This document shows positions 43,997 to 51,829 of a stretch of 64,000 nt of DNA, piece after piece. How positions within the stretch are numbered: position 1 is the stretch's first letter; each line of letters opens with the position of its first letter. This stretch comes from Herbiconiux ginsengi (GTDB lineage Bacteria; Actinomycetota; Actinomycetes; Actinomycetales; Microbacteriaceae). The notes under the pieces are model-generated. The model was not told the DNA's origin. It made no database searches and worked only from the letters and a program-made list of their open reading frames with translations. A program made the position numbers and the translations under genes. Where the stretch lies: NCBI RefSeq assembly GCF_900107435.1, contig NZ_FNPZ01000001.1, positions 1,026,960 to 1,090,959 of the forward strand. The letters run 5' to 3'.

Positions 43997-44740
43997 GTGA
44001 GCACGAAGTCCGCTTCCATCGCGCCGATCGAACCGGCGCGCGCCTGGGAGGTCGTGCTGCAGCACATCGAGGGCGATCTGCTCTCCGGCGCCCTCAAGCC
44101 CGGCGATCATCTGCCACCCGAGCGTGCCCTCGCCGCCGAGCTCGGCGTCGGGCGATCGAGCGTGCGGGAGGCGATCCGCGTGCTCGAAGTGCTCGGGCTG
44201 ATCCGCACCGCGTCGGGGTCGGGCCCGCAGTCGGGGGCCATCATCGTCGCTCGGCCCACCGGGGGCATGTCGGCGCTCGTGCGACTGCAGGTCGCGGCGC
44301 ACGGATTCGCCGTGCGCGACGTGGTGAAGACGCGCCTCGTGCTCGAGTCGGCCGTGGTCGCGGAGCTGGCCGAGGCGCGACACCCCGACCTCGGTGCGGC
44401 GCTCGAACTGCTCGACGCGATGGAACAGGATGAGCCGCTCACGCGCGACGAATACCTCACGCTCGACCAGGCCTTCCACCTCGCCCTGGCCGTCGCCTCC
44501 GGCAACGAGGTGATCGCCTCGATGATGGCGGGGCTGCGCGACTCGATCGAGAGCTATGTGCGTGTCGGTGCGGGCAACCTGCCCTCTTGGCCCGACACCG
44601 AAGAGCGCCTGAAGGCCGAGCATCGCGGCATCGTGGCCGCGATCGAGGCGCACGACGCCGATCTCGCGCGCACGCGCATCCGCCAGCACATCGAGACCTA
44701 CCACGCCGAGACGAAGGTCTCGAGCATCCACCCCGACTGA
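43997..44740 (+). CDS. FadR/GntR-family regulator of lactate utilisation (LldR-like)
   Basis: 247 residues from GTG 43997, which has GCAGGAGG upstream. Winged helix [20 protein letters not shown] with [19 protein letters not shown] at about 20-75, then an FCD domain with [17 protein letters not shown] and [13 protein letters not shown]. FadR-subfamily proteins bind TGGTnnnACCA, which is what the upstream array contains, so autoregulation is likely. lldD follows 49 bp later. L-lactate as ligand is inferred from context. Confidence 0.87.
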   Translation: MSTKSASIAPIEPARAWEVVLQHIEGDLLSGALKPGDHLPPERALAAELGVGRSSVREAIRVLEVLGLIRTASGSGPQSGAIIVARPTGGMSALVRLQVAAHGFAVRDVVKTRLVLESAVVAELAEARHPDLGAALELLDAMEQDEPLTRDEYLTLDQAFHLALAVASGNEVIASMMAGLRDSIESYVRVGAGNLPSWPDTEERLKAEHRGIVAAIEAHDADLARTRIRQHIETYHAETKVSSIHPD

Positions 44741-44789
44741 CGACGACACGCCACCGTCACCATCGACCGACCGAACGAAGAGGAACACC

Positions 44790-46214
44790 ATGGTTCAGCG
44801 CCGCATCCCCAAGATCAAAGACCTCGCTCCGCTCATGCAGTTCAAGGCGCCCGAGCTCAACGCGAAGAAGCGGCGCCTCGACGCGGCGCTCACCATCGCC
44901 GACCTGCGCACCATCGCCAAGCGGCGCACCCCGAAGGCCGCCTTCGACTACACCGAGGGCGCGGCCGAGGGCGAGATCAGCCTGCAGCGCGCCCGCCAGG
45001 CGTTCGAAGACATCCAGTTCAACCCCTCGATCCTGCGCGACGTGTCGACGGTGAACACCGGATGGGACGTGCTCGGCGCTCCGGTGTCGCTCCCGTTCGG
45101 CATCGCGCCCACCGGGTTCACCCGCATGATGCAGACCGAGGGCGAGGTCGCCGGAGCCGGCGCGGCCGGGGCAGCCGGAATCCCCTTCGCCCTGTCGACC
45201 ATGGGAACCACGGCCATCGAAGACGTGAAGGCGGCGAACCCGAGTGGCCGCAACTGGTTCCAGCTCTACATGTGGAAAGACCGTCCGCGCTCGATGGCGC
45301 TGGTCGAGCGCGCCGCCGCCGCCGGCTTCGACACCCTGCTCGTGACCGTCGACGTGCCCGTCGCCGGCGCGCGCCTGCGCGACAAGCGCAACGGGTTCTC
45401 CATCCCGCCGCAGCTCACTGCCGGCACCGTGGTGAACGCCATCCCGCGGCCCGAGTGGTGGATCAACTTCCTCACCACCGAGCCCCTCGCCTTCGCCTCG
45501 CTCGACCGCTGGTCGGGAACCGTGGGCGAACTGCTCGACTCGATGTTCGACCCCACCGTCACCTTCGACGACCTCGAGTGGATCAAGGCGCAGTGGCCGG
45601 GCAAGGTCGTCGTGAAGGGCGTGCAGAACATCGCCGACGCCCGCCGCCTCACCGAGATGGGCGTCGACGGCATCACACTCTCCAACCACGGCGGCCGCCA
45701 GCTCGACCGCGCCCCCATCCCCTTCCACCTGCTGCCGGATGTCGCGCGCGAATTCGGCAAGGACATGGAGATCCACCTCGACACGGGCATCATGTCGGGA
45801 GCCGACATCGTGGCCTCTGTCGCGCTCGGCGCCCGCTTCACGATGGTGGGGCGCGCCTACCTCTACGGCCTGATGGCCGGCGGGCGGCAGGGCGTCGACC
45901 GGATGATCGACATCCTCGGCACCCAGGTCGCCCGCACCATGCGCCTGCTCGGCGTGAACTCGCTCGAGGAGCTCAACCCGTCGCACGTGACGCAGCTCGA
46001 GCGACTCATCCCGCGGGCGGTGGCGCCGGTCGTCGTCGCGGCGGCGGAGGCCGCGCCGGCGGCGGCAGCTGCGGCTCGGGCGCGCGCGCCCCGGTCCGCC
46101 GTTTCCACGACGACCGCAAAGGCGCCGTCCGCGACATCCGCCGCGTCGGCGACGAAGAGCCGCGCACGCAAGCCCGTCACCAAGACCGAAGCCGCCACCG
46201 GCGCCGACGCGTAG
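44790..46214 (+). CDS. lldD: FMN-dependent L-lactate dehydrogenase (alpha-hydroxyacid oxidase family)
   Basis: 474 residues. The first 410 are an FMN-dependent alpha-hydroxyacid dehydrogenase: [14 protein letters not shown] near residue 52, [17 protein letters not shown] near 105, [29 protein letters not shown] near 190 and the active-site [12 protein letters not shown] with His and Arg near 295. It oxidises L-lactate to pyruvate. The remaining 65 or so residues are an unusual Ala/Lys/Arg/Thr-rich tail resembling histone H1-like tails, absent from typical LldD. An AGAGGAA site precedes the ATG. Confidence 0.9.
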   Translation: MVQRRIPKIKDLAPLMQFKAPELNAKKRRLDAALTIADLRTIAKRRTPKAAFDYTEGAAEGEISLQRARQAFEDIQFNPSILRDVSTVNTGWDVLGAPVSLPFGIAPTGFTRMMQTEGEVAGAGAAGAAGIPFALSTMGTTAIEDVKAANPSGRNWFQLYMWKDRPRSMALVERAAAAGFDTLLVTVDVPVAGARLRDKRNGFSIPPQLTAGTVVNAIPRPEWWINFLTTEPLAFASLDRWSGTVGELLDSMFDPTVTFDDLEWIKAQWPGKVVVKGVQNIADARRLTEMGVDGITLSNHGGRQLDRAPIPFHLLPDVAREFGKDMEIHLDTGIMSGADIVASVALGARFTMVGRAYLYGLMAGGRQGVDRMIDILGTQVARTMRLLGVNSLEELNPSHVTQLERLIPRAVAPVVVAAAEAAPAAAAAARARAPRSAVSTTTAKAPSATSAASATKSRARKPVTKTEAATGADA

Positions 46215-46228
46215 CGCGCTCCCGTCGT

Positions 46229-46292
46229 TTCGGGCGAACGGGGGCGTGAACGACCTCGTACATGGGCACAATGCCTCCCACGTTCGCCCGAA
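46229..46292. repeat. Palindrome, copy B of the cluster after lldD
   Basis: TTCGGGCGAACG at 46229-46240 is the exact inverse complement of 46281-46292, with 40 nt between. The outer TTCGGG resembles the other copies but the inner part differs. First of four elements filling the 450-bp gene-free region 46215-46665. Confidence 0.65.
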
Positions 46293-46318
46293 TCGACACC
46301 CGACCCGCGACCGGGACC

Positions 46319-46382
46319 TTCGGGAGGACGTGCGTGCACCGAACCCCGAATACGGGCGTCGTTCGCGTCTCCTCCTCCCGAA
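46319..46382. repeat. Palindrome, copy C (degraded left arm)
   Basis: TTCGGGAGGA at 46319-46328 pairs with 46373-46382. The right arm, GTCTCCTCCTCCCGAA, is identical to that in the other copies, while the left arm diverges after 10 bp. Confidence 0.65.
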
Positions 46383-46442
46383 CCACGGCCCCGCGCCGGC
46401 GACTACCCGCGAACAGCGACCACCGCCCTCGCGGAAGCCACG

Positions 46443-46508
46443 TTTCGGGAGGAGCTGAGCCGAACCGACGCCCTATTCGGCCCCGGTCCGCGTCTCCTCC
46501 TCCCGAAA
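46443..46508. repeat. Palindrome, copy D
   Basis: Arms 46443-46467 and 46484-46508 begin TTTCGGGAGGAG and end CTCCTCCCGAAA, with several mismatches inside. The 66-bp length equals that of copy A and copy E. Confidence 0.7.
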
Positions 46509-46591
46509 CAAGACGCCGATCGCGGAAGCCACTCGAGCAGCTACGGATCGGCGATCATCCGATACCGTCACGAGACGGGATGGCAGCACAG

Positions 46592-46657
46592 TTTCGGGAG
46601 GAGGAGAGCCGAACCTACCCCGTTTTCCGTCCCGGCGGGCGTCTCCTCCTCCCGAAA
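46592..46657. repeat. Palindrome, copy E
   Basis: TTTCGGGAGGAGGAGA at 46592-46607 pairs perfectly with 46642-46657. Total span 66 bp. It ends 8 bp before the stop of the PfkB gene and could terminate that transcript as well as lldD. Confidence 0.75.
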
Positions 46658-46665
46658 TGGAGGGA

Positions 46666-47607
46666 CTAGGGTGTGACCTCGGCGAGGAGGGGCGGGTTCG
46701 CGCCGGCCCGCGAGACCGTGATGGCCGCGCAGCGCACCGCGAAGTCCCCGATCGCGGCGAGACGCTGCGCATCGAAGGCCGATCCGTCGCGGAGCGCGGC
46801 GACCGGAACACCCTCCCCGAGCATCCCGGCGAGCTGGAAGATCAGGGCGCTCATGAACGAGTCGCCCGCGCCGATCGTGTCAGCCACGTCGACCCGCGGT
46901 CCCGTGACAAAGCGCCGCTCACCTCGGGTCGCCAGCACCGCACCCTCGCCACCGCGCGTCACGGCCACGAGCTTTGGACCGAGAGCGAGGATGCGGTCGA
47001 TCGCCTCGTCGACGGTCGCCTCCGGATAGAGCCACACAGCGTCCTCGTCGCTCAGCTTCAGCACAGTGGTGGCGCGCGCGAGCTCCTCGAACCGCTCGAG
47101 CGCGGAGGCGTGATCGCTCACGATCGTCGGGCGCATGTTGGGGTCGAAGGTGATCACCGGCGCGTTCTCCGACGCCGCCAACCGGCGCACGATGGCAAGA
47201 ACCGACGATCCGCCCGGCTCGAGGAAGGCCGCGATCGAGCCCACGTGCACGATGTCGGTGGCCGGCAGCTCGAGGTCCTCGGGAAGCGACCAGCGGAGGT
47301 CGAAGTCGTAGAGGGCCGAGCCGTCGGGCTGCACGTGCGCCGTTGCCGACGACGTCTCGCCGTCGCGGATGGATGCCGGCGCGATCACGACTCCGGCCGA
47401 TTCGAGATGCTCCACGATGGAGCTTCCCCGGGCGTCACGGCCGACCGCGGTGAGGAGCGTCACCGCCAACCCGAGGCGGGCGGCACCGTAGGCGATGTTC
47501 ATGGGCGAGCCGCCTGGGTGCTCGACGAGGATCGGCGAGCCCTGGGAATCCGGCGCGTCGACCACGTCGACGAGTGATTCTCCGATGGCGAGCACGGTCG
47601 CGGGCAT
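46666..47607 (-). CDS. PfkB-family carbohydrate kinase (fructokinase-like)
   Basis: 313 residues. The N-terminal GESLVDVVDAP is typical of fructokinases, followed by the substrate motif HPGGSPMNIAYGAARLG near residue 40 and the catalytic anion-hole motif DTIGAGDSFMSALI near 250 with the general-base Asp. ATG 47607 has GAGAGG upstream; the longer reading lacks family similarity. It stands alone, convergent with lldD, so the sugar is uncertain. Confidence 0.85.
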   Translation of the reverse strand: MPATVLAIGESLVDVVDAPDSQGSPILVEHPGGSPMNIAYGAARLGLAVTLLTAVGRDARGSSIVEHLESAGVVIAPASIRDGETSSATAHVQPDGSALYDFDLRWSLPEDLELPATDIVHVGSIAAFLEPGGSSVLAIVRRLAASENAPVITFDPNMRPTIVSDHASALERFEELARATTVLKLSDEDAVWLYPEATVDEAIDRILALGPKLVAVTRGGEGAVLATRGERRFVTGPRVDVADTIGAGDSFMSALIFQLAGMLGEGVPVAALRDGSAFDAQRLAAIGDFAVRCAAITVSRAGANPPLLAEVTP

Positions 47608-47724
47608 GGAGGTGGCCTCTCTGCTGCGGGGACGGGATGGTTTCAGTGTAGGGCGGGCCGGTGTGCGAAAATCGCGTGATCGGCGATCGGCATCGAACGC
47701 CGGCACCGGAGGGGAGCGACGCGC

Positions 47725-48066
47725 ATGGGATTCTTCGACCGGATCTTCGGGGGCGGGCGAACCGGCGTGATGATCACGTCAGCCGACGTCGATTCGCGCG
47801 CATTCACCGTGACCACGGTGCGCGAGGGGTACGACCGCGAGCAGGTGTCCGAGTTCCTCAACCGTGCGGTGGCGACGATCGGCGCCTACGAGCGGGGCGA
47901 CCTGACCGGCACAGAGCTGCTCACCGCGGTCGAGGTCGTGAACGAGCGCTTCTCGCAGACGAAGTTCCGCCCTGGGTGGGATCAGGGCGAGGTCGACGAC
48001 CTGCTGGACGACGTCGCCGTCACGCTCCGCTCGTACGAGTCGCCTCCGGCCGGCACGACCGAGTAA
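47725..48066 (+). CDS. Short DivIVA-domain protein
   Basis: 113 residues. ITSADVDSRAFTVTTVREGY followed by DREQVSEFLNRAVATI is the DivIVA membrane-binding and coiled-coil entry motif; a second, weaker copy starts at KFRPGWDQGEVDDLLDDVA. It lacks the long coiled coil of Wag31/DivIVA, so it is a small paralogue of the kind seen in several actinobacteria. The gene has GGAGGGGAG upstream. Cellular role unknown. Confidence 0.75.
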   Translation: MGFFDRIFGGGRTGVMITSADVDSRAFTVTTVREGYDREQVSEFLNRAVATIGAYERGDLTGTELLTAVEVVNERFSQTKFRPGWDQGEVDDLLDDVAVTLRSYESPPAGTTE

Positions 48067-48139
48067 CGACACGACCCGCCTCGCGACGCTCCGGCAGCGG
48101 ATGCGCACCCGCGGCCGTGCCCCCACGTAGCCTTGTGCG

Positions 48140-49003
48140 GTGCCCGCTGACTCCTTCGACCGCTACGGTTCCGACGTCCTCGCCACCTACAACCGGCGGG
48201 CTGCACCGGTCGCCCTGCCGAAGGTGGAGGCCGAGTTCGATCTGGTCGTGGAGGAGGTCGCGAGCGACTTCTGCGGCAGTGTGACCCGGGTCGAGGGCCG
48301 AACCGTCGAACTCGAAGACCGGCACGGCAAACGGCGCGTCTTCCCCCTCGGAGCCGGATTCCTGCTCGAGGGTCGCGCGGTCGAGCTCGTGCACCCCAAG
48401 ACGGCGGCCACGCGTGCGGCGGAAGCCGGGCCTCGGCGCACCGCCTCAGGGTCGATCGCGGCTCCGCTCGAGCGCGCCCGCGTGGCCCGCCCGAGCCGTA
48501 TCTACGTCGAAGGCCGGCACGACGCCGAGCTCGTCGAGAAGGTCTGGGGCGACGACCTCCGCGGCGAGGGCGTGGTGGTGGAGTACCTCGAAGGAGTCGA
48601 TGATCTCGACGCCGTGGTGCGCGACTTCGCGCCCACCCGCGAACGCCGCATCGGCGTGCTCGTCGACCATCTCGTGCCCGGGTCGAAGGAGAGCCGGATC
48701 GCGGAGGCCGTGGCGCGCGGGCCGTATGGCGCGCACGTGGCCGTGGTGGGGCATCCGTTCGTCGACATCTGGCAGGCGGTGACGCCGCCGGCGATGGGCA
48801 TCCAGGCGTGGCCGACGGTTCCGCGGTCGATCGAGTGGAAGCACGGCATCTGCGAGGCGTTCGGCTGGCCGCACGGCGATCAGGCCGACATCGCGCGGGC
48901 CTGGAAGCGCATCCTGGGCCGGGTCACCACGTACACCGATCTCGAGCCGGTGCTGCTCGGTCGCGTGGAGCAGCTGATCGACTTCGTGACCGAGCCGGTC
49001 TAG
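48140..49003 (+). CDS. DUF3097 family protein
   Basis: 287 residues, a conserved actinobacterial family of unknown function. Recognisable segments are RPSRIYVEGRHDAELVEKVW near residue 120, RIGVLVDHLVPGSKES near 170 and PFVDIWQAVTPPAMGIQAWP near 205. The EGRHDAELVEK and VDHLVPGSKES blocks look like the TOPRIM fold (conserved Glu, then DxD-like). GTG 48140 lies 6 nt after TAGCCT, implying a leaderless mRNA. Confidence 0.85.
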   Translation: MPADSFDRYGSDVLATYNRRAAPVALPKVEAEFDLVVEEVASDFCGSVTRVEGRTVELEDRHGKRRVFPLGAGFLLEGRAVELVHPKTAATRAAEAGPRRTASGSIAAPLERARVARPSRIYVEGRHDAELVEKVWGDDLRGEGVVVEYLEGVDDLDAVVRDFAPTRERRIGVLVDHLVPGSKESRIAEAVARGPYGAHVAVVGHPFVDIWQAVTPPAMGIQAWPTVPRSIEWKHGICEAFGWPHGDQADIARAWKRILGRVTTYTDLEPVLLGRVEQLIDFVTEPV

Positions 49004-49025
49004 ACCGCGTGAGGGCGCGGTGGCG

Positions 49026-49700
49026 TCAGTCGTCGCCGAGCAGGATGGCGGCGGCCGCGATCATCTCGAGCATCCGCTCGCGCATGTGGCCGATGTGCTT
49101 CTTCACGGCCGGCTCGATGCCCGCGTAGTCGCGGGCCACCATCGCCTGGTAGAGCTCGTCGTACTCCTCGGCGCAGGACAGCAGGCGTGACTGCATCGAC
49201 GCCGCGCGCAGCCAGAAGCGCTGGATGCGCCGGCGCGTCTCGCGCACGGTTTCGGCCACCAGCACGTTGCCCGAGAGGGTGTTGGCGTAGCGGTGGAAGA
49301 GCTGGTCGGCGAGCGCCCAGCCCTGGCGGTCGTCGTTCGCGGCCGCCTTGTACATGTCGTCGACGTAGCCCTTGAGCTTCTTCGCCTCGTCGTCGGTGAG
49401 GGTGGATGCGGCCTTGCGGCAGATGTAGGTGTCGAGCACCTCGAGCAGGTCGCAGGCGTCGTTCACCTCGGTGGCGGTGAGCTGCGAGACGGTGAAGCGC
49501 GCGTTGTCGGTGCGCTTGACCAGCCCCTCCTTCTCGAGGCGCTGCAGCGCTTCGCGCACGGGGGTGCGACTGATGCCGAGCTGGCTCGCGAGTCGGTTCT
49601 CCGACAACGGCGAACCCGACCTCAGCCGGAAACCCGTGATCTCCGCGAGCAACCACTCGTACGCGTCGTCGACGCGGGACCCCGCCTCGGAAACGGCCAT
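49026..49700 (-). CDS. GntR-family regulator, FCD type
   Basis: 224 residues. HTH LLAEITGFRLRSGSPLSENR with LGISRTPVREALQRLEKEGLV, then a helical FCD domain (ADQLFHRYANTLSGNVL, EEYDELYQAMVARDYAG). Three candidate starts are adjacent (GTG 49706, ATG 49703, ATG 49700); 49700 has the best spacing from GGGCAGG. No target operon is adjacent. The palindrome at 49761-49816 lies 60 bp upstream and may be its operator. Confidence 0.83.
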   Translation of the reverse strand: MAVSEAGSRVDDAYEWLLAEITGFRLRSGSPLSENRLASQLGISRTPVREALQRLEKEGLVKRTDNARFTVSQLTATEVNDACDLLEVLDTYICRKAASTLTDDEAKKLKGYVDDMYKAAANDDRQGWALADQLFHRYANTLSGNVLVAETVRETRRRIQRFWLRAASMQSRLLSCAEEYDELYQAMVARDYAGIEPAVKKHIGHMRERMLEMIAAAAILLGDD

Positions 49701-49760
49701 CATCACCTGCCCTCAGCATCCGATTCTAGTGCGCGTTGCCGGATGCCTGCCCCCTGCATC

Positions 49761-49816
49761 GAATCGCCAAGACACGCCGCTACGACGGTCGGTATTCCGA
49801 CCGATTCTGGCGATTC
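49761..49816. promoter_or_regulatory. Nested palindrome between the GntR and ClgR-like genes
   Basis: GAATCGCCA at 49761-49769 pairs with TGGCGATTC at 49808-49816, and inside lies GGTCGGTATTCCGACC at 49787-49802. It may be an operator of the GntR gene or the terminator of the ClgR-like gene, whose stop is at 49831. Confidence 0.5.
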
Positions 49817-49830
49817 GCCGAGCGAGGCCG

Positions 49831-50205
49831 TCAGGCGGCGAGGAGGACACCGGTGGGCGCGGAGGCGGACGCGCGCGCATCGGAACCACCGGAGGCGCCG
49901 AGCTCGGTGCGCGACTCGATCGAGATCACCGGCGCCAGCCCGATCCCGGCGCGCGTGGCGTCGGCTTCGGCAGTGGCGGCTCCGCCGAGCTCGCGGCTCA
50001 CGGCGTCGAGCAGGTCGGCGAGGGAGAGGTCGAGCACGCGGCACACCGTCGCGAGGATCTCCGACGAGACCTCCTTGCGACCCCGCTCGATCTCCGAGAG
50101 GTAGGGCACCGACACCCGCGAATCCCGCGCGAGGTCGCGCAGGGTGAGCCGGCGTTCGAGGCGGATGCGCCGCAGAACGTGGCCGATCGCGTGGCGGAGG
50201 AGCAT
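49831..50205 (-). CDS. XRE-family regulator, ClgR-like
   Basis: 124 residues. The HTH HVLRRIRLERRLTLRDLARD continuing into VSVPYLSEIERGRKEVSSE is the diagnostic stretch of ClgR, the actinobacterial activator of clp protease genes. The second half is a low-complexity Ala/Ser tail. It is divergent from clpP, consistent with that role. ATG 50205 lies 6 nt after TACCCT (minus strand, 50212-50217), so the mRNA is leaderless. A pspA-like target is not in the window. Confidence 0.8.
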   Translation of the reverse strand: MLLRHAIGHVLRRIRLERRLTLRDLARDSRVSVPYLSEIERGRKEVSSEILATVCRVLDLSLADLLDAVSRELGGAATAEADATRAGIGLAPVISIESRTELGASGGSDARASASAPTGVLLAA

Positions 50206-50266
50206 GAAGCCAGGGTACGTCGCCCGGTCTCCCCGCGCATCCGTTCTCGCCCGCGTGGCGGCGGTG

Positions 50267-50336
50267 TCTGCTGTCAGCAGAATCCGCGCCCGGCCGCCCA
50301 GAGCGATCTGCCCTGGGCAGATCTGCCGAGCGCAGA
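50267..50336. promoter_or_regulatory. Three TCTGC-N5-GCAGA palindromes between the ClgR-like gene and clpP
   Basis: Perfect 15-bp sites lie at 50267-50281 (spacer TGTCA), 50307-50321 (CCTGG) and 50322-50336 (CGAGC). Sites 2 and 3 abut; site 1 is 40 bp away. A possible clpP promoter, GCGACA at 50342-50347 with CATCCT at 50366-50371, begins 6 bp after site 3, a classical activator position. Known ClgR sites are CGC-N5-GCG with TT/AA flanks, the same geometry with a changed half-site. Confidence 0.75.
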
Positions 50337-50412
50337 ACCGGGCGACACGGATGCGCGACCCGGCGCATCCTGAACCCGCACCCACCGCACGCCCCCACTC
50401 GGAAGGACCATC

Positions 50413-51003
50413 ATGACCGACGCCCCCACCACCGGCGACCCCCAGCTCTACCAGCGCCTGCTCGACGAGCGGATCGTCTTCCTCGGCAGCGAAGTTACCG
50501 ACGTCGTGGCCAACGAGATCTGTGCGAAGCTCCTGCTGCTGAACGCCGTCGCGCCGGAGAAGGACATCTACCTCTACATCAACTCCCCCGGCGGATCGGT
50601 GACGTCGGGGTTCGCCATCTACGACACGATGAACTTCGTGCAAGCGGATGTCGCCACCGTGGCGCTCGGGTTCGCGGCGTCGATGGGGCAGTTCCTGCTG
50701 TCGTCGGGCACGCCGGGCAAGCGGTACGCGCTGCCGAACGCGAGTGTGGTGATGCACCAGCCGCACGGCGGGTTCGGCGGATCGGCGGCCGACATCCAGA
50801 CGCAGGCGAAGCAGATCCTCGCGTTCAAGCACCGGATGGCCGAGCTCACCAGCGCCCAGACCGGCCGCACGGTCGATCAGATCACGGCGGACGCCGACCG
50901 CGATCGCTGGTTCACGGCGGAGGAGTCGCGCGAGTACGGCTTCGTCGACCACATCGTGACGTCGGCCCAAGGGCTGCGAGGGCAGGCGATGTCACTCGCT
51001 TGA
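50413..51003 (+). CDS. clpP: ATP-dependent Clp protease proteolytic subunit (orphan ClpP)
   Basis: 196 residues. Catalytic Ser90 in GFAASMGQF and His115 in VVMHQPHGG are present, with the Asp in the DADRDRW segment. The handle motif [11 protein letters not shown] is normal. The gene is alone, not in a clpP1-clpP2-clpX cluster, so it is probably an additional paralogue. A GGAAGG site precedes the ATG and the 207-bp upstream gap is fully regulatory. It should form tetradecameric rings with ClpC or ClpX chaperones. Confidence 0.92.
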   Translation: MTDAPTTGDPQLYQRLLDERIVFLGSEVTDVVANEICAKLLLLNAVAPEKDIYLYINSPGGSVTSGFAIYDTMNFVQADVATVALGFAASMGQFLLSSGTPGKRYALPNASVVMHQPHGGFGGSAADIQTQAKQILAFKHRMAELTSAQTGRTVDQITADADRDRWFTAEESREYGFVDHIVTSAQGLRGQAMSLA

Positions 51004-51051
51004 ATCGCCGGCATCCTCTGAGATAGTCTCAGCTTCTCAGAAGGGGGTGCG

Positions 51052-51813
51052 ATGCTGACCGCGGCACAGACCAGGGCGCTGACCGATCCGATCGACCGAC
51101 GGCGATACGGGGAGTACCGGAGGCGCACGCGCCCGCCGGGGCGACGATTGTGGCCCCGGGTGCTGGGCCTTCTCGGAACCTGTGCTCTGATCGTCTTCCT
51201 GTCGCTCTACGTCACCGACTGGAACGTCGACCTGGCTCCCTGGTTCGCGATCGGGATCGCCGTGCTCTTCGCGCTCAGCGCGGTGCTCGTGCGGCGGGCG
51301 ACCTCCAGGGGGCAGCGGATGCGTTACCGGCTCGACCAGTTCGCCCGCGACAACGGCTACCGGCTCGAGCACGACGTGGCGGATCCGGGCACTCCGGGCC
51401 TGCTCTTCCGGCTCGGCACCAAGCCGGTCACCCTTCTGCGGATGACTCCCTCGTCGCATCCCGGCGAATGGGAGGTCGGCATCCACGCGCGCACCGAGGT
51501 CCCTCCGGCCGGCAGCACCACAGTGGTCGAGACGCTGTACGTCATGGCGGCATCACCGACGCCCCGGCCGCGGGCCGATCCTCCCGGGTCGGTGCCCCCG
51601 GTACCCTCGGTATCGACGCCGGCGACGCCGCCGACGCTCGACGGTCTGCCGCAGGCCGGTGTCCTGGTCGGCGAGGGCGAGACGGACTTCTGCTACGAAG
51701 ACCTCGGCGACCGCACGATCTGCTACCTCGCCGAGGTGCTCGACCTCGCCGACCCTCGGAGCTGGGCACGGATCGCCGCGGTGGAGAACTGGATCGTGTC
51801 GCCACGACCGTGA
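51052..51813 (+). CDS. Hypothetical membrane protein with cytosolic C-terminal domain
   Basis: 253 residues, not recognised. A basic N-terminus (RRRYGEYRRRTRPPGRR) precedes two transmembrane segments (VLGLLGTCALIVFLSLYV and WFAIGIAVLFALSAVLV). A soluble domain of about 170 residues follows, interrupted by a Pro-rich stretch near residues 165-200. TAGTCT at 51024-51029 and a GAAGGGGGTGC ribosome site support expression. It is convergent with the sigma-factor gene, 16 bp apart. Its proximity to that membrane sigma factor may be chance. Confidence 0.75.
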   Translation: MLTAAQTRALTDPIDRRRYGEYRRRTRPPGRRLWPRVLGLLGTCALIVFLSLYVTDWNVDLAPWFAIGIAVLFALSAVLVRRATSRGQRMRYRLDQFARDNGYRLEHDVADPGTPGLLFRLGTKPVTLLRMTPSSHPGEWEVGIHARTEVPPAGSTTVVETLYVMAASPTPRPRADPPGSVPPVPSVSTPATPPTLDGLPQAGVLVGEGETDFCYEDLGDRTICYLAEVLDLADPRSWARIAAVENWIVSPRP

Positions 51814-51829
51814 ATCCGTTCGGCGGGTG

